Shown: piece by piece, positions 6,847 through 16,568 of the stretch
How the letters are laid out: every line of letters begins with the position of its first letter
Numbering within the stretch: position 1 is the stretch's first letter
From: Bacteroidetes bacterium UBA1947
GTDB lineage: Bacteria > Bacteroidota > Bacteroidia > Chitinophagales > Chitinophagaceae
Length of the DNA stretch: 38,550 nucleotides
Assembly (NCBI GenBank): GCA_002336915.1
Contig: DDET01000011.1
Coordinates: 1 to 38,550 of the forward strand
Direction: 5' to 3'
Notes under the pieces: model-generated
Database searches by the model: none
Told to the model about the DNA's origin: nothing
Seen by the model: only the letters and a program-made list of their open reading frames with translations
Position numbers and translations under genes: made by a program

Positions 6847-8856
6847 TTGCGTCCGTACAGGAACCGTTCATTTATTAGCCTGTTTTTAATATTGATATGC
6901 CTGCTGGTATGCGGTAATACGGCTGTGGCACAGTTGACGCCGCCACCCACCACGACCGGAATAAATGGTGTCCCGGTGCGGGATACCAATGCCAACAAAA
7001 GCAATACTAATGAATGGCATAATGAAACTGCAAACATCCATTATAAATACCTTAATTCCGAAGTAAGCTATATTCCTGATACTTCATTACATACCTTTCA
7101 CCGCAGGCCTTTTTCGCAGCCGTGGAACAGGGACCTGGGGAATTTGGGTAGTCCTTCGCAAAATCTGCTCTTTACGCCTGAGCCAAGAATGGGGCCGTCA
7201 CTCGGCTACCATGTATATGATGCATACCGTATCAACCCCGACAGTATAAAGTACTATAACACTACAAGGCCCTACAGCAACTTTACCTACCAACTGGGCA
7301 GTAAGCTGGAGCAGATGGCCTATATACAACATACGCAAAACATAAAGCCCTACTGGAATTTCGCTGCCGAATACAGGAAAACGACATCGCCGGGATATTA
7401 TAAGATACAGCGTAACAATAATGACAATGCCAGCCTGAGCACACACTATACAGGGAAGAAAAAGCATTATGAACTGTACGGGGCGATAGTATATAACAAA
7501 GAACAGCACGATGAGAACGGAGGGATAACAGACCTGAGCCTGCTGGACAGCTCAACACTCACTGACCGCCAGCTACTGGATGTGAATTATCAAAATGATG
7601 CATATGGCAGTCAACGCTCATCGGTTGTAAACAACCTGCGCGATTTTACGGTGCTGTTGCAGCATAGCTATACATTGGGCAAAGCCGATACCCTGTACAA
7701 CAAAGACTCCACTCAATATACTTACAGGTTGATACCCAGGTTCAGGTTCACACATAAGTTCGAGCTGAGCACGGAGAAGCACCAATACAAGGATATGTAT
7801 CCTGATTCGCTGCGTTATACAGGTTTTTTTGAACAATATTTCAGCCCGAACGGTGGGGCAGATTCTGTTTATTCGGTGCAGAAGTGGTTTTGGGTTGATA
7901 ATAAGGTCTTGCTGAACGGATTTGTGGGAAAGCCGGAGAAACAACTAAGCTTTTATGCGGGCATAGGTAACAGGTATGACCGCTTTACGACGGACTATCT
8001 TAAGGGAAAGGACGAAAGCAATAATGTAAGCAATTATGTGACGGGAGAGCTGAAAAAAGAAGCACTTGAGGCAGGACAATGGTCGTACGGGGCAGATGCA
8101 CAGTTATACGTTACGGGTGCGCCGGTAGGCGATTTTTCGCTTCATGCGTACCTTGGTAAAGATCTTGGCAATAAATGGGGCAGCGTGAAAGCAGGCTTTA
8201 TGCAACAGCTCAACAGTGCCCCTTATAACTATACTGAGTACCGCAACCAGTACAAGTTTGTGAACAAAAGTTTTGGAAAGGAAAGTGTGACACAAGTGTA
8301 TGCTACATTCGAAAGTCCGAAGTTGAAGTTGTGGGCGGGCCTTCGCAACTATCTTGTGGCCAATTACATTTACCTGAGTGCGCCCTACACACCTGCGCAG
8401 TATAGCCCGGCATTTAATATCACCCAGGTATGGCTGCGTAAAATATTTACCGTGGGCAGCCTGGTGCTGGACAATGAACTGGCCTATCAACAAAACGCGG
8501 GCTCAGCACCTATTAATGTGCCTGCGCTTATGGGGCGGCACCAGTTGAGTATCGAAAGGTTCATGTTCAAACGTGCTTTGAAAATAGCAACGGGGGTTGA
8601 GGTTCGTTACCAGACTTCTTATGCACCCGCCGGTTACGATCCCTTCCTGAACCGCTTTTACTACCAGGATGCTTATACGGTTACCAATACTCCCGAAGGC
8701 TCTGTGTTCTTTAATTTCCGGATAAAACAATTCAGGGCATACTTTATGCTGGACCAGGTGCAGCAACTGCTTACACGCAACACTATTATATCATCCGGCT
8801 ATGCGGCACAGAATTTTATGATCCGGTTCGGATTTACCTGGATACTCATCAACTAA
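6847..8856 (+). CDS. Putative outer-membrane porin (Bacteroidota Porin_10-like)
   Basis: Large beta-rich secreted protein. It opens with a short basic stretch, a hydrophobic core (ISLFLILICLLVCG) and a cleavage-like AVAQ, i.e. a Sec signal peptide. The remainder is rich in alternating aromatic/polar strands, and the last strand ends in FTWILIN, as expected of an outer-membrane barrel. The family usually has about 600-700 residues, fitting 669 here. The frame is open from a TTG at 6826, but that codon sits in a -7 promoter box, so I place the start at the TTG of 6847; no in-frame ATG precedes the signal peptide. It lies 48 bases after the phosphorylase gene, which could suggest nucleoside uptake, but that is only inference. 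Confidence 0.82.
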   Translation: MRPYRNRSFISLFLILICLLVCGNTAVAQLTPPPTTTGINGVPVRDTNANKSNTNEWHNETANIHYKYLNSEVSYIPDTSLHTFHRRPFSQPWNRDLGNLGSPSQNLLFTPEPRMGPSLGYHVYDAYRINPDSIKYYNTTRPYSNFTYQLGSKLEQMAYIQHTQNIKPYWNFAAEYRKTTSPGYYKIQRNNNDNASLSTHYTGKKKHYELYGAIVYNKEQHDENGGITDLSLLDSSTLTDRQLLDVNYQNDAYGSQRSSVVNNLRDFTVLLQHSYTLGKADTLYNKDSTQYTYRLIPRFRFTHKFELSTEKHQYKDMYPDSLRYTGFFEQYFSPNGGADSVYSVQKWFWVDNKVLLNGFVGKPEKQLSFYAGIGNRYDRFTTDYLKGKDESNNVSNYVTGELKKEALEAGQWSYGADAQLYVTGAPVGDFSLHAYLGKDLGNKWGSVKAGFMQQLNSAPYNYTEYRNQYKFVNKSFGKESVTQVYATFESPKLKLWAGLRNYLVANYIYLSAPYTPAQYSPAFNITQVWLRKIFTVGSLVLDNELAYQQNAGSAPINVPALMGRHQLSIERFMFKRALKIATGVEVRYQTSYAPAGYDPFLNRFYYQDAYTVTNTPEGSVFFNFRIKQFRAYFMLDQVQQLLTRNTIISSGYAAQNFMIRFGFTWILIN

Positions 8857-8863
8857 GAGGTAA

Positions 8864-10351
8864 CTACTCAGTCAGCGTCTCTTCAATTCCTTGTTTTATT
8901 GCCTGGCCTTCCGCGGAACTTGCGGTTGGGAAAGTGATGATGAACGTTGTGCCTTTGCCAGGGTTGGAATTAACATCTATGGTTGCCTTGTGCGCCTGCA
9001 GAATATTTAGGGTGAAGGCTAGTCCCAAGCCCATGCCGTTCCTCTTTTGAGTATAGTACGGTTCGAAAAGGCGGGAGATGTTCTCTTCGCTGATGCCGCA
9101 GCCATTGTCGGTGATCTGTACGGTAGCGTATTGGGGAGTGGTGTGAAATAATATTGAAAGCTGCCCCTTCTCGTCTTCCATTGCCTCGATGGCGTTGGTG
9201 ACAATGTTGAGCAATGCGAGCTCCAGCTTCTCCCGGTCGGCAAATATGCGCACCTCGTCGTTGGGGTAGCTCACCTTCAGCTTGATGCGTTTCAGCGTAA
9301 GGCGATCGATGGTGGACGAGATGACATTGTCCAGTATGGTTTGCAGGACATCTTCTTTTAACTGTATCTCGGAAGGCCTGGAGGTATTAAGCAGTTCACT
9401 TATGAGGTCACTGATACGTTTGCTGTTACGTTGGATAATGTTCATGTACAGCAGGGAGCCTTCATCTTTTATATCCTGCTGCATTTGCTCTACGGAAAGG
9501 GTGATATTATTGAGGGGATTACGTACTTCGTGTGCAAGAGTGCGCACCAACCTGCCTGCTGCTGCCAGTTTTTCGGCCTGCAGGGTAGCCTTTTCCATTT
9601 TTTTCAGGTTGGTGATATCGTGTATTATACCCTGGATATAACCGCCGTGCCCTGCATTATCTTCCACGGTGGCCGATAATACGCAGGTCCTGCGTTCGTT
9701 GTTTTTGGTGCAGAGAACGACTTCCCAGTCATTTATTTCATTGAAGGCTAACAGGGATTGGACCAGGAAGTTCTTGTGCTGCTGTTGTTCAATGAGATCG
9801 CTGAGGTTCATTTTTAGTATTTCGTCCTTCTCGTAACCCAGCAAGTGCACAGCATCGTTTACGTCCCTGAAATTCAAGTCTGTATCAGTGATGAAAACAA
9901 GGTCTTTTGATTTTTCGAAGATGCTGCGGTAGCGACGCTCGTTTGCTTTGAGTGCTTTGAGTGTAGCTGTACGGCCGAGGGCATAGCGTATGCTGCGTTC
10001 CATTTTTTCGATGGATAGCTCGGTTTTCACGAGATAATCCACCGCGCCCAGTTGCATGGCCTCAATGTCCACTTCATAGTTGCCTTTACCGGTAAGAAGA
10101 ATGATGGGATCCTCACAACCATTCTGCAAGGCTTCCTTCAACAGGTCGACGCCTGATTTTGCGCCAAGGCGATAGTCGACAAAATACAGGTTGTAGTCGC
10201 CTTGCACCATGTGGGCGAGCGCGTCTTTATACCTTGGGCACCATTCAATTACGTACCTGGTGTTGGGTATATGCCTTATGTAATCGCCGGTGATAATAAA
10301 ATCATCTTCGTCATCGTCAACGATCAATATTTTTACAAGGCTGTCCTGCAT
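8864..10351 (-). CDS. Receiver-PAS-histidine kinase (soluble hybrid sensor)
   Basis: 495-residue cytosolic signalling protein. Residues 1-125 form a response-regulator receiver with the acidic pocket VDDDEDD, phospho-acceptor D59 (FVDYRL) and conserved K109. About 140-260 form a PAS domain (YRSIFEKSKDLVFITD...GIIHDIT). HisKA follows with H274 in LAHEVRNPLNN, then an HATPase domain with N-box NAIEAME, DNGCGIS, the F box and GMGLGLAF. With the receiver at the N-terminus and the kinase at the C-terminus, it is likely to be phosphorylated by another kinase and in turn to modulate its own output. It lies 9 bases downstream of the PAS kinase gene and is the last of four genes beginning with rpoN, which makes the NtrC-type activator a plausible target. 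Confidence 0.93.
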   Translation of the reverse strand: MQDSLVKILIVDDDEDDFIITGDYIRHIPNTRYVIEWCPRYKDALAHMVQGDYNLYFVDYRLGAKSGVDLLKEALQNGCEDPIILLTGKGNYEVDIEAMQLGAVDYLVKTELSIEKMERSIRYALGRTATLKALKANERRYRSIFEKSKDLVFITDTDLNFRDVNDAVHLLGYEKDEILKMNLSDLIEQQQHKNFLVQSLLAFNEINDWEVVLCTKNNERRTCVLSATVEDNAGHGGYIQGIIHDITNLKKMEKATLQAEKLAAAGRLVRTLAHEVRNPLNNITLSVEQMQQDIKDEGSLLYMNIIQRNSKRISDLISELLNTSRPSEIQLKEDVLQTILDNVISSTIDRLTLKRIKLKVSYPNDEVRIFADREKLELALLNIVTNAIEAMEDEKGQLSILFHTTPQYATVQITDNGCGISEENISRLFEPYYTQKRNGMGLGLAFTLNILQAHKATIDVNSNPGKGTTFIITFPTASSAEGQAIKQGIEETLTE

Positions 10352-10360
10352 GGTGTGAAA

Positions 10361-11926
10361 TTAGGTTTTGTTCTGTTTTGCGGGCAGTATAATGGAGAAT
10401 TGCGCTCCCTGTCCCGGTATGTTTTCCGCTGATATTAATCCGCCGTGGTTTTCGGTTATTTTTTTGCAGATAGCCAGGCCGATACCCGAGCCTGAATATT
10501 CTGATTTGGCATGGAGGCGCTGGAATATCTGGAATATTTTTTCAGCATATTCGCTTTCGAAGCCGATGCCGTTGTCGGTTATTTGAATTTTATAGTAAGT
10601 GACCTGCAAGGGCAAGTGCAATTTGATGGCCTCGCTTTCCTCCAGCGGGGCTGAGGTGATGCCGATTACAGGAGCAACACCCGGTTTCCTGAATTTTATG
10701 GCGTTACCAAGTATGTTTGTAAACAGCTGTTTCATCTGGCTGTGAACGGCGTCTATTGTGGGAAGGGCATCGCTTTTAACGGTAGTGGAAGTTTCTTCGA
10801 TCACCAGATCTAATTCCGTTTTAACCTCACGTAACACAAACCCGAGATTCACTTCGGCAAAAGGCTGTGTCGATTTAGACAGCCTCGAAAAGTCGAGTAA
10901 ATTGTCAATAAGCATACGCATGCTGCCTGCTGAGGCAATGATACGCTGCAGGTACATCAGTCCATCGCCGGAGAGCACATCTTTGTATTTTTCCGTTAGC
11001 CTGTCACTGAATGTGCTGATTTTACGTAAAGGCTCCTGCAGATCGTGGCTGGCAACATAGGCGAACTCTTCCAATTCTTTGTTGGACCTGTTCAGTTCAG
11101 ACACGTTCCGCTTCAGGTCTTCTTCTATCTTATTTTGTTCTGTTATGTCGCGGATGCTTCCCAGCAGCTTTACCGGTTTACCTTTCTCATCGCGCAGTAC
11201 TTCTATCAGAATATCTATGGCTTTGATATTGTTCTTTGCAGTGATGATCTTCATTTTAAGAGTCTTCGTGCTGCCGTTAGCCAGTAGTTGTTCCAGTAGC
11301 TTCTCCACCTCGTCTGCATCGTCAGGGTGTGTGTACTGAGCCAGTATATTGCGGTTGAGGTAGGTGCTGCGGTCATCTATTTCGTAGATGTCATACACTC
11401 TTTCGGACCAGAATATCTTATCGGCTGCAATTATCCATTCGAATGTGCCGAAGTTAGTGTTGTTAAACTGCTCAAGGAATAACTCGCGCGTATCGAAGGA
11501 GATGAAGGGCATTGGCCATTTGGAAAGATCGGGCAGGATAAGGAGGTGAAACAGGGGTTGTTCACCTTGCTGCCCATCGCTTACCGGTGCGGCATATAGA
11601 TAAAATGATTTAAGACGCCTGTCGGTTGTCTTTAATGCATATATGCCGTATTTACTTCTGGCCTCGGGGTGATCATAAACCAGCTTCAGTTGGGTCCTCA
11701 GCCTCAGTTGCTGTGCTTCATCCATGAGGGCGTTGAATGAGAAGCCCGCTTTGCCGTCGTTTTTTTCACTAAGGCCGGTAAGCGTTTCAAACTGCTGGTT
11801 GCAGTACTTTACCTGCAGCGTGTCATAATCTATGACAGCAACGGAACCGGGGCCTGAGGCCAGTATATTCCGGATAAAATTTTCCTGTGTACCAGTTGGC
11901 AAAATGTCCGACATACAAAAAGGCAT
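10361..11926 (-). CDS. PAS-domain sensor histidine kinase, soluble
   Basis: 521 residues, no membrane segment or signal peptide. Two PAS-like domains (about 15-130 and 150-265, the second ending in LGSIRDITEQNKIEEDL) feed a coiled-coil linker (VSELNRSNKELEEFAYVA) into HisKA with H294 in ASHDLQEPLRK, the subtype also found in phytochrome-like kinases. The HATPase domain carries NAIKF, DNGIGFESEYAEKIF, FQRLH and GSGIGLAICKKI. An alternative start four codons later (MSDILPTG) is equally plausible. The gap to the upstream activator gene contains an 18-base palindrome. Position between a sigma-54 activator and a receiver-kinase suggests that it starts a phosphorelay controlling sigma-54 genes. Confidence 0.92.
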   Translation of the reverse strand: MPFCMSDILPTGTQENFIRNILASGPGSVAVIDYDTLQVKYCNQQFETLTGLSEKNDGKAGFSFNALMDEAQQLRLRTQLKLVYDHPEARSKYGIYALKTTDRRLKSFYLYAAPVSDGQQGEQPLFHLLILPDLSKWPMPFISFDTRELFLEQFNNTNFGTFEWIIAADKIFWSERVYDIYEIDDRSTYLNRNILAQYTHPDDADEVEKLLEQLLANGSTKTLKMKIITAKNNIKAIDILIEVLRDEKGKPVKLLGSIRDITEQNKIEEDLKRNVSELNRSNKELEEFAYVASHDLQEPLRKISTFSDRLTEKYKDVLSGDGLMYLQRIIASAGSMRMLIDNLLDFSRLSKSTQPFAEVNLGFVLREVKTELDLVIEETSTTVKSDALPTIDAVHSQMKQLFTNILGNAIKFRKPGVAPVIGITSAPLEESEAIKLHLPLQVTYYKIQITDNGIGFESEYAEKIFQIFQRLHAKSEYSGSGIGLAICKKITENHGGLISAENIPGQGAQFSIILPAKQNKT

Positions 11927-11929
11927 TAT

Positions 11930-11947
11930 ACCTGTATAAATACAGGT
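11930..11947. promoter_or_regulatory. 18-base palindrome between activator and kinase genes
   Basis: ACCTGTATAAATACAGGT, perfect 8-base arms around AA, flanked by direct copies of AGGCATTA (11921 and 11949). In the transcript it would form a small hairpin in the 27-base intercistronic gap. It could be an internal operator, an RNA processing site or a weak attenuator. It resembles a LexA box but with 8 rather than 10 bases between CTG and CAG. Confidence 0.5.
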
Positions 11948-11953
11948 TAGGCA

Positions 11954-13408
11954 TTAGTCAATATTGAAGGCTTTGAACTGCTTCATTTTGTTATACAATG
12001 TTTTCCTGTCGATATTGAGGAGTTTAGCAGCTTTACTCTTGTTAAAGTTGGCCTGTTTCAGTGCATCCAATATTACTTCGTATTCGGCATCCAGGTTAGC
12101 GCTCTTCAATTTGTTCTCGTATGGTATCGCCGCTGCCGCCTGTTCTGTATCGGCATTGCTGTTTTTCTTCGCGGTGAAAACGGATGGGGTATCAAATTGC
12201 AGCTTATGGAAGTTGGTGATCTCAAAGGGCAGTGACTTAATTTCCACATAGTCCCCATCTGTAAGCAGAGTGGAGCGTTTTACTACGTTTTTCAACTCGC
12301 GCAGGTTACCATACCATACGTAGTTGTTGAATATGTCTTCCACCTCTTTTGAGAAGCCTTTTACGTTCTTGCCTAATTCTTCGTTGGTAAGTGCAAGGAA
12401 ATGTTTGGCAAAGACCATGATGTCTTTTGACCTTTCCCGAAGCGGTGGGACCTCGATGCTAAATTCATTAAAGCGGTGATAAAGATCTTCCCTGAATTTG
12501 CCACTGCGGGCAGCATCCCAAAGCTTTTCGTTACTGGCTACGATAATACGTACATCCAGATCAATATCTTTAGTGCCGCCAACACGCCTTATTTTACGCT
12601 CCTGCACTACGCGTAGCAACGAAACTTGTATGTCGTAAGAAAGATTGCCTATCTCATCAAGAAAGATGGTCCCCTCATTAGCTATTTCAAGGCTGCCGAT
12701 TTTTTGATTCAATGCCCCGGTGAATGCTCCCTTTTCATGGCCGAACAGCTCACTGCCTGCCAGTTCCTTGGAGAGCGCACCGCAATCAATAGCTACAAAA
12801 GGTTTGTTTGCCCTTTTGCTTTTCTGGTGTATCTGCTGCGCTATGACCTCCTTACCACTACCGCTTTCGCCATAGATTATGACACTAAAGTTAGTAGGGG
12901 CGACTAAATCTATTTGTTTTATGATGTTTATAAATTCCGGTGTATCCCCAATGATATATTTGCCGCCCGCGGTGGTTTTAGCTTTAGGCCCCGCACCATT
13001 CGTTGTAACCGGGCCCATAGCAGGCTTTACGATCACCTTTTCAGAATTATCGGGCGAAAGGGCTTTTTTAATCGTAAGCAATATCTCGTCCGGGAAGAGG
13101 GGTTTAGTAACGTAATCGTAGGCACCCAGTTTCATTACTTCTACAGCATCTTTTACATCACTATAGCCTGTTATAATTATTACAGGTATACCGGGGTGCA
13201 TTTCTTTGATCTTTCCCAATAATTCAGCACCAGTCATGTCTTCGAGCCTGAAATCGCAGAGAGCGATATCGGGCTGGTTCTTTTTCATCCATTCTATTGC
13301 CGCCTTGCCACTGTTTATTGCCGATACCTCATAACCGTTCCGGGTAAGGAAACGGTCAAGAAGGAGGCACATATCATTATCGTCATCGATAACAAGTACT
13401 TTACTCAT
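11954..13408 (-). CDS. Sigma-54-dependent response regulator, NtrC family
   Basis: 484-residue enhancer-binding protein. Receiver 1-120 with D52 (LCDFRL) and K102. A linker of about 30 residues rich in T, G and A leads to the AAA+ domain (about 150-385) with Walker A GESGSGKE (180-187), the sigma-54 contact loop GAFTGA (227-232) and Walker B GTIFLDEIG. A Fis-type helix-turn-helix lies at about 445-484 (FNKSKAAKLLNIDRKTLYNKM). All features needed to open sigma-54 promoters are intact. The gene sits 40 bases downstream of rpoN and directly upstream of two histidine kinases, so the locus encodes the sigma factor, its activator and likely activating kinases together. Its target genes are unknown. 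Confidence 0.96.
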   Translation of the reverse strand: MSKVLVIDDDNDMCLLLDRFLTRNGYEVSAINSGKAAIEWMKKNQPDIALCDFRLEDMTGAELLGKIKEMHPGIPVIIITGYSDVKDAVEVMKLGAYDYVTKPLFPDEILLTIKKALSPDNSEKVIVKPAMGPVTTNGAGPKAKTTAGGKYIIGDTPEFINIIKQIDLVAPTNFSVIIYGESGSGKEVIAQQIHQKSKRANKPFVAIDCGALSKELAGSELFGHEKGAFTGALNQKIGSLEIANEGTIFLDEIGNLSYDIQVSLLRVVQERKIRRVGGTKDIDLDVRIIVASNEKLWDAARSGKFREDLYHRFNEFSIEVPPLRERSKDIMVFAKHFLALTNEELGKNVKGFSKEVEDIFNNYVWYGNLRELKNVVKRSTLLTDGDYVEIKSLPFEITNFHKLQFDTPSVFTAKKNSNADTEQAAAAIPYENKLKSANLDAEYEVILDALKQANFNKSKAAKLLNIDRKTLYNKMKQFKAFNID

Positions 13409-13448
13409 ATGTTTCAGTTGTGTGTGTTGTAATGTGTAATATACGCTT

Positions 13449-14870
13449 TTATGCCCATACTGCCCTGATCTGGGCTATTGGTATCTGCATTTGCTCCCGG
13501 TATTTAGCCACAGTGCGCCGTGCAATGTTATAGCCCTGTGATGACAAAATATTTACCAATTGCTGATCCGTATATGGGTGCTGCCTGTCTTCTTTGGATA
13601 TGGCATCTTCTATTACAGATTGTATCACCTTATTGCTTATCACTTCACCTTTTTTATCAGCTATGCCTTCACTGAAGAGCTTTTTGAGATAAATAAGGCC
13701 GAAATGCGTATCTGCATACTTATTACTGGTGATGCGTGAAATGGTTGATATGTCCAGGCCGGTGAGGTCAGAAATATTGCGCAGCACCATTGGTTTGAGC
13801 AAGTGTATATCACCTTCCATAAAATACTCCTGCTGCACTTCTACAATGCATTTCATAATACGCATCATTGTGTCTTCCCTTTGTTTTACTGCATTTACAA
13901 ACCATTGTGCGGATTGCAATTTGCTTTTCACATATTGGTTGGCAGTACGGTCGCGGCTGCTTACCTGGCTGGCCAGCTGGTCATACAGGCTTTGATTTAC
14001 AAATACATTGCCCGAGCGGCCTGAATGTAAGTTCACGAATAGCTTATCACCGTAACGGGTAATGATGAAATCAGGTATGATGGTATTCCTGTGTTCCACA
14101 CCTGTGGCATTCTCAACCACAGGATGAAAATTGAGTGCGCCTATAACAGATAATACCTGTTTTAGCTCGTCCTCGTTAATGTTCAGTGCGTGGTGTATTT
14201 TTTCAAACTGCCTGTGCATAAGGTCCTGGTAGTGGCTTTCAACGAGTTTCAGCGCACATTTTACACCGGGCAGTTCCTGGTCCATATTTTTCAACTGGAG
14301 CAGCAGACATTCCTGTATGCTGCATGCACCAATGCCTATAGGGTCCAATGTTTGCACAATGGACAGGCCGTGTTTGATCGCTTTCATTTCTACTACGGTT
14401 TGCAGGTGGAATGAAAGATCGTCAGCTACTTCCTGTAGCGAGCGGTCCATAAGGCCATTGCTGTTCAGTATATCTATCAGGTACTCGCATAATGCCACAT
14501 CCTGCTCCGGAAGGTTGAGCAGGCGCAACTGTTGCTTTGCATCTTCCTTAAAGTCCGTATAAGCAGCCAAAGGCCTTTCCGGGCACTCCTCGGTGGCAAA
14601 ATAATTGCCATATTCGCTCTTGTAGTCGGGCAAATCATCGTATCCATGTTCATCCCAATCTTCAAAATCGGCTTCCTTGTCTTTCGACGGTTTTTCGATG
14701 GTGGCATCATTATCCTCTGTTGCCTGTGTATCGAGGAAAGGATTCTCATCTAGCTCGTTCTTGATCCTTTGCTCCAATTCCATTGTATTCAGGAAATACA
14801 AGTTTAACAACTGTATCTGCTGTGGCAAAATTTTTAGTGTCTGCTTCTGTGTCTGTTGCTGTGAGATCAT
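13449..14870 (-). CDS. rpoN: RNA polymerase sigma-54 factor
   Basis: 473 residues, typical length. Region I is glutamine/leucine-rich (QTLKILPQQIQLLNLYFLNTMELEQ) with DENPFLD, the part that contacts core and activator. An acidic region II follows (EKPSKDKEADFEDWDEHGYDDLPD). The core-binding and HTH domains follow, and the RpoN box that reads the -24 element is ARRTVAKYRE at about 450-459. The start is the ATG of MISQQQTQKQ. It heads a minus-strand run of four genes with short gaps (40, 27 and 9 bases). A 221-base divergent region separates it from the CHASE3 kinase gene. Confidence 0.97.
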   Translation of the reverse strand: MISQQQTQKQTLKILPQQIQLLNLYFLNTMELEQRIKNELDENPFLDTQATEDNDATIEKPSKDKEADFEDWDEHGYDDLPDYKSEYGNYFATEECPERPLAAYTDFKEDAKQQLRLLNLPEQDVALCEYLIDILNSNGLMDRSLQEVADDLSFHLQTVVEMKAIKHGLSIVQTLDPIGIGACSIQECLLLQLKNMDQELPGVKCALKLVESHYQDLMHRQFEKIHHALNINEDELKQVLSVIGALNFHPVVENATGVEHRNTIIPDFIITRYGDKLFVNLHSGRSGNVFVNQSLYDQLASQVSSRDRTANQYVKSKLQSAQWFVNAVKQREDTMMRIMKCIVEVQQEYFMEGDIHLLKPMVLRNISDLTGLDISTISRITSNKYADTHFGLIYLKKLFSEGIADKKGEVISNKVIQSVIEDAISKEDRQHPYTDQQLVNILSSQGYNIARRTVAKYREQMQIPIAQIRAVWA

Positions 14871-15091
14871 AAGAATATGGATTTCATGTTGTACAGACTA
14901 TAAGACAAGCTTGGAGCCAAATTTTTATTTTCAGAATTATTTTCGCAAATGATTTTACAATGCGCTAATAATCATATATTTATGAAACATCCGCCACTTG
15001 CGTATTTGATAAGGTATAGTTAATTTAACAAGTTATCTTGTTGAGCTTGAGGAATATATTCTACAAAAAGATAGAAATTTGACCACCGTCC

Positions 15092-16486
15092 ATGAAAAGA
15101 AGATTGCGATTTATCATTATTGCCTTTTCCATATCATTTGCGATAATGGCGATCCTCTCTCTTTTTTCGCTGAAAGAATTTGATACACTGATCAGCTATT
15201 CAAACCAGGTGGACCATTCCCAGAAGGTCATTTCACAATTATATAAACTTGAAGGTGAAATAAAAGACATAGATAAAACCGAACGGGGTTATATGCTTAC
15301 CCATGATACGATCTATCTAAATAGCATGTACAGGCATATGGACAGCCTATATCCCATAGCCGACAGGATAAAACTATTGGTGAAAGACAATGCGTCCCAA
15401 AAAGAAAGTATCATTCTTGTAAAAACTTTCCTTGCAGAACGTATTTCGTACATCAGGAATAACGTGTCTTACCTTGATTCCGCACACTCAATGGTGCCTT
15501 CTTCCTTTTACTATGACGGGCGCGAGGCTATGAAAAAATGCATGCAACGTTTAAGAGGTATGCAGGCCGAAGAAGATAAGCTGCTTGCTGAACGGGCAGA
15601 CAGTAAGAAACTGTACGAACAAATAACAGCCGACACACTGAAATACCTGCTGATCATTTTCAGTGTTATCACTATTGCTATCTTCATCCTGATGGTGCGG
15701 GAGCTGAAGAAAAGGATAAGCTACCAGCGCCAGCTGCAGGTAAAAGTGGTGGACCTGCAGCGATCGCACACCGAACTCGAACAGATAGCATACGCTGCAT
15801 CTCACGACCTGCAGGAGCCGCTCAGGAAAATACAAGTCTTTAGCAATCGCCTGGTATACCTTAAAAAAGACGAGCTAGACAATGAAAGTAAGGTGACGAT
15901 GGAAAAAGTTAATGACGCCGCCGGACGCATGCAGGAACTTATTGAGGACTTGGTGAACCTGACCAGCCTGACCAAAGAGGACACAAAAAAAGAGACCGTG
16001 GACCTTAATATGGTTTTGCGGAACGTGATGAGTGACCTGGACACTAAAATAGAGGAGAAAAACGCAGTAATAAACAGCAAAGACTTGCCGAAGATCAAAG
16101 GTAGCCTTGAGCAATTGAATATTCTTTTCAAGTCGCTGCTGGACAATGCCATCAAATTCTCAAAGGATGGCCTGCCCCCGGAAATATTAGTATTCAGTGA
16201 CCTGGTGCCGGGCGATGAACTGACCGATATTAATAAGAACCTTGCAAAGAGGCGTTTTTACAGGATAACGGTATCGGATAACGGTATCGGGTTCGATAAC
16301 AAATTTGCGTACAAACTTTTCAGGATATTCCAGCGGCTTCATAACCAACAGTCGCAGTATGAGGGTAAAGGTATTGGCCTGGCCATATGCCAGCGTATAA
16401 TGACCAATCATGAAGGCCATATCCTTGCTCATGGCCACTCGGAAGTGGGAGCTACATTTAAATTATTCTTCCCGGTGGAGGAGTAA
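15092..16486 (+). CDS. Membrane sensor histidine kinase with CHASE3 domain
   Basis: 464 residues. One transmembrane helix at about 6-26, a periplasmic helical CHASE3-type sensor (about 30-180, with the DIDKTERGYMLTHD signature), a second helix at about 184-205, a short coiled coil, HisKA with H238 (ASHDLQEPLRK) and an HATPase domain (DNAIKFS, DNGIGFDNKFAYKLF, FQRLHNQ, GKGIGLAICQRI). The catalytic half closely resembles the kinase encoded at 10361-11926, suggesting paralogues that may act on a common partner. There is no response regulator beside it on its own strand. It diverges from rpoN and ends at a strong hairpin shared with the convergent small gene. Confidence 0.93.
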   Translation: MKRRLRFIIIAFSISFAIMAILSLFSLKEFDTLISYSNQVDHSQKVISQLYKLEGEIKDIDKTERGYMLTHDTIYLNSMYRHMDSLYPIADRIKLLVKDNASQKESIILVKTFLAERISYIRNNVSYLDSAHSMVPSSFYYDGREAMKKCMQRLRGMQAEEDKLLAERADSKKLYEQITADTLKYLLIIFSVITIAIFILMVRELKKRISYQRQLQVKVVDLQRSHTELEQIAYAASHDLQEPLRKIQVFSNRLVYLKKDELDNESKVTMEKVNDAAGRMQELIEDLVNLTSLTKEDTKKETVDLNMVLRNVMSDLDTKIEEKNAVINSKDLPKIKGSLEQLNILFKSLLDNAIKFSKDGLPPEILVFSDLVPGDELTDINKNLAKRRFYRITVSDNGIGFDNKFAYKLFRIFQRLHNQQSQYEGKGIGLAICQRIMTNHEGHILAHGHSEVGATFKLFFPVEE

Positions 16487-16501
16487 ATACCCCAACAAAG
16501 T

Positions 16502-16545
16502 AAGGGCTATGTGCGAGGACTTTAACATCCGTGCACATAGCCCTT
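16502..16545. terminator. Hairpin terminator between convergent genes
   Basis: AAGGGCTATGTGC (16502-16514) pairs perfectly with GCACATAGCCCTT (16533-16545) across an 18-base loop. It lies just past the kinase stop codon and just past the convergent gene ending at 16569, so it may serve both. The T tract is weak on both strands. Confidence 0.7.
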
Positions 16546-16568
16546 AATCATAGGCTACCTTTAGTAAC

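Noticed and set aside
11930..11947. LexA box
   Set aside because: CTG-N8-CAG geometry is two bases short of the classical CTG-N10-CAG, and the site is between genes of a signalling operon, not before DNA-repair genes.
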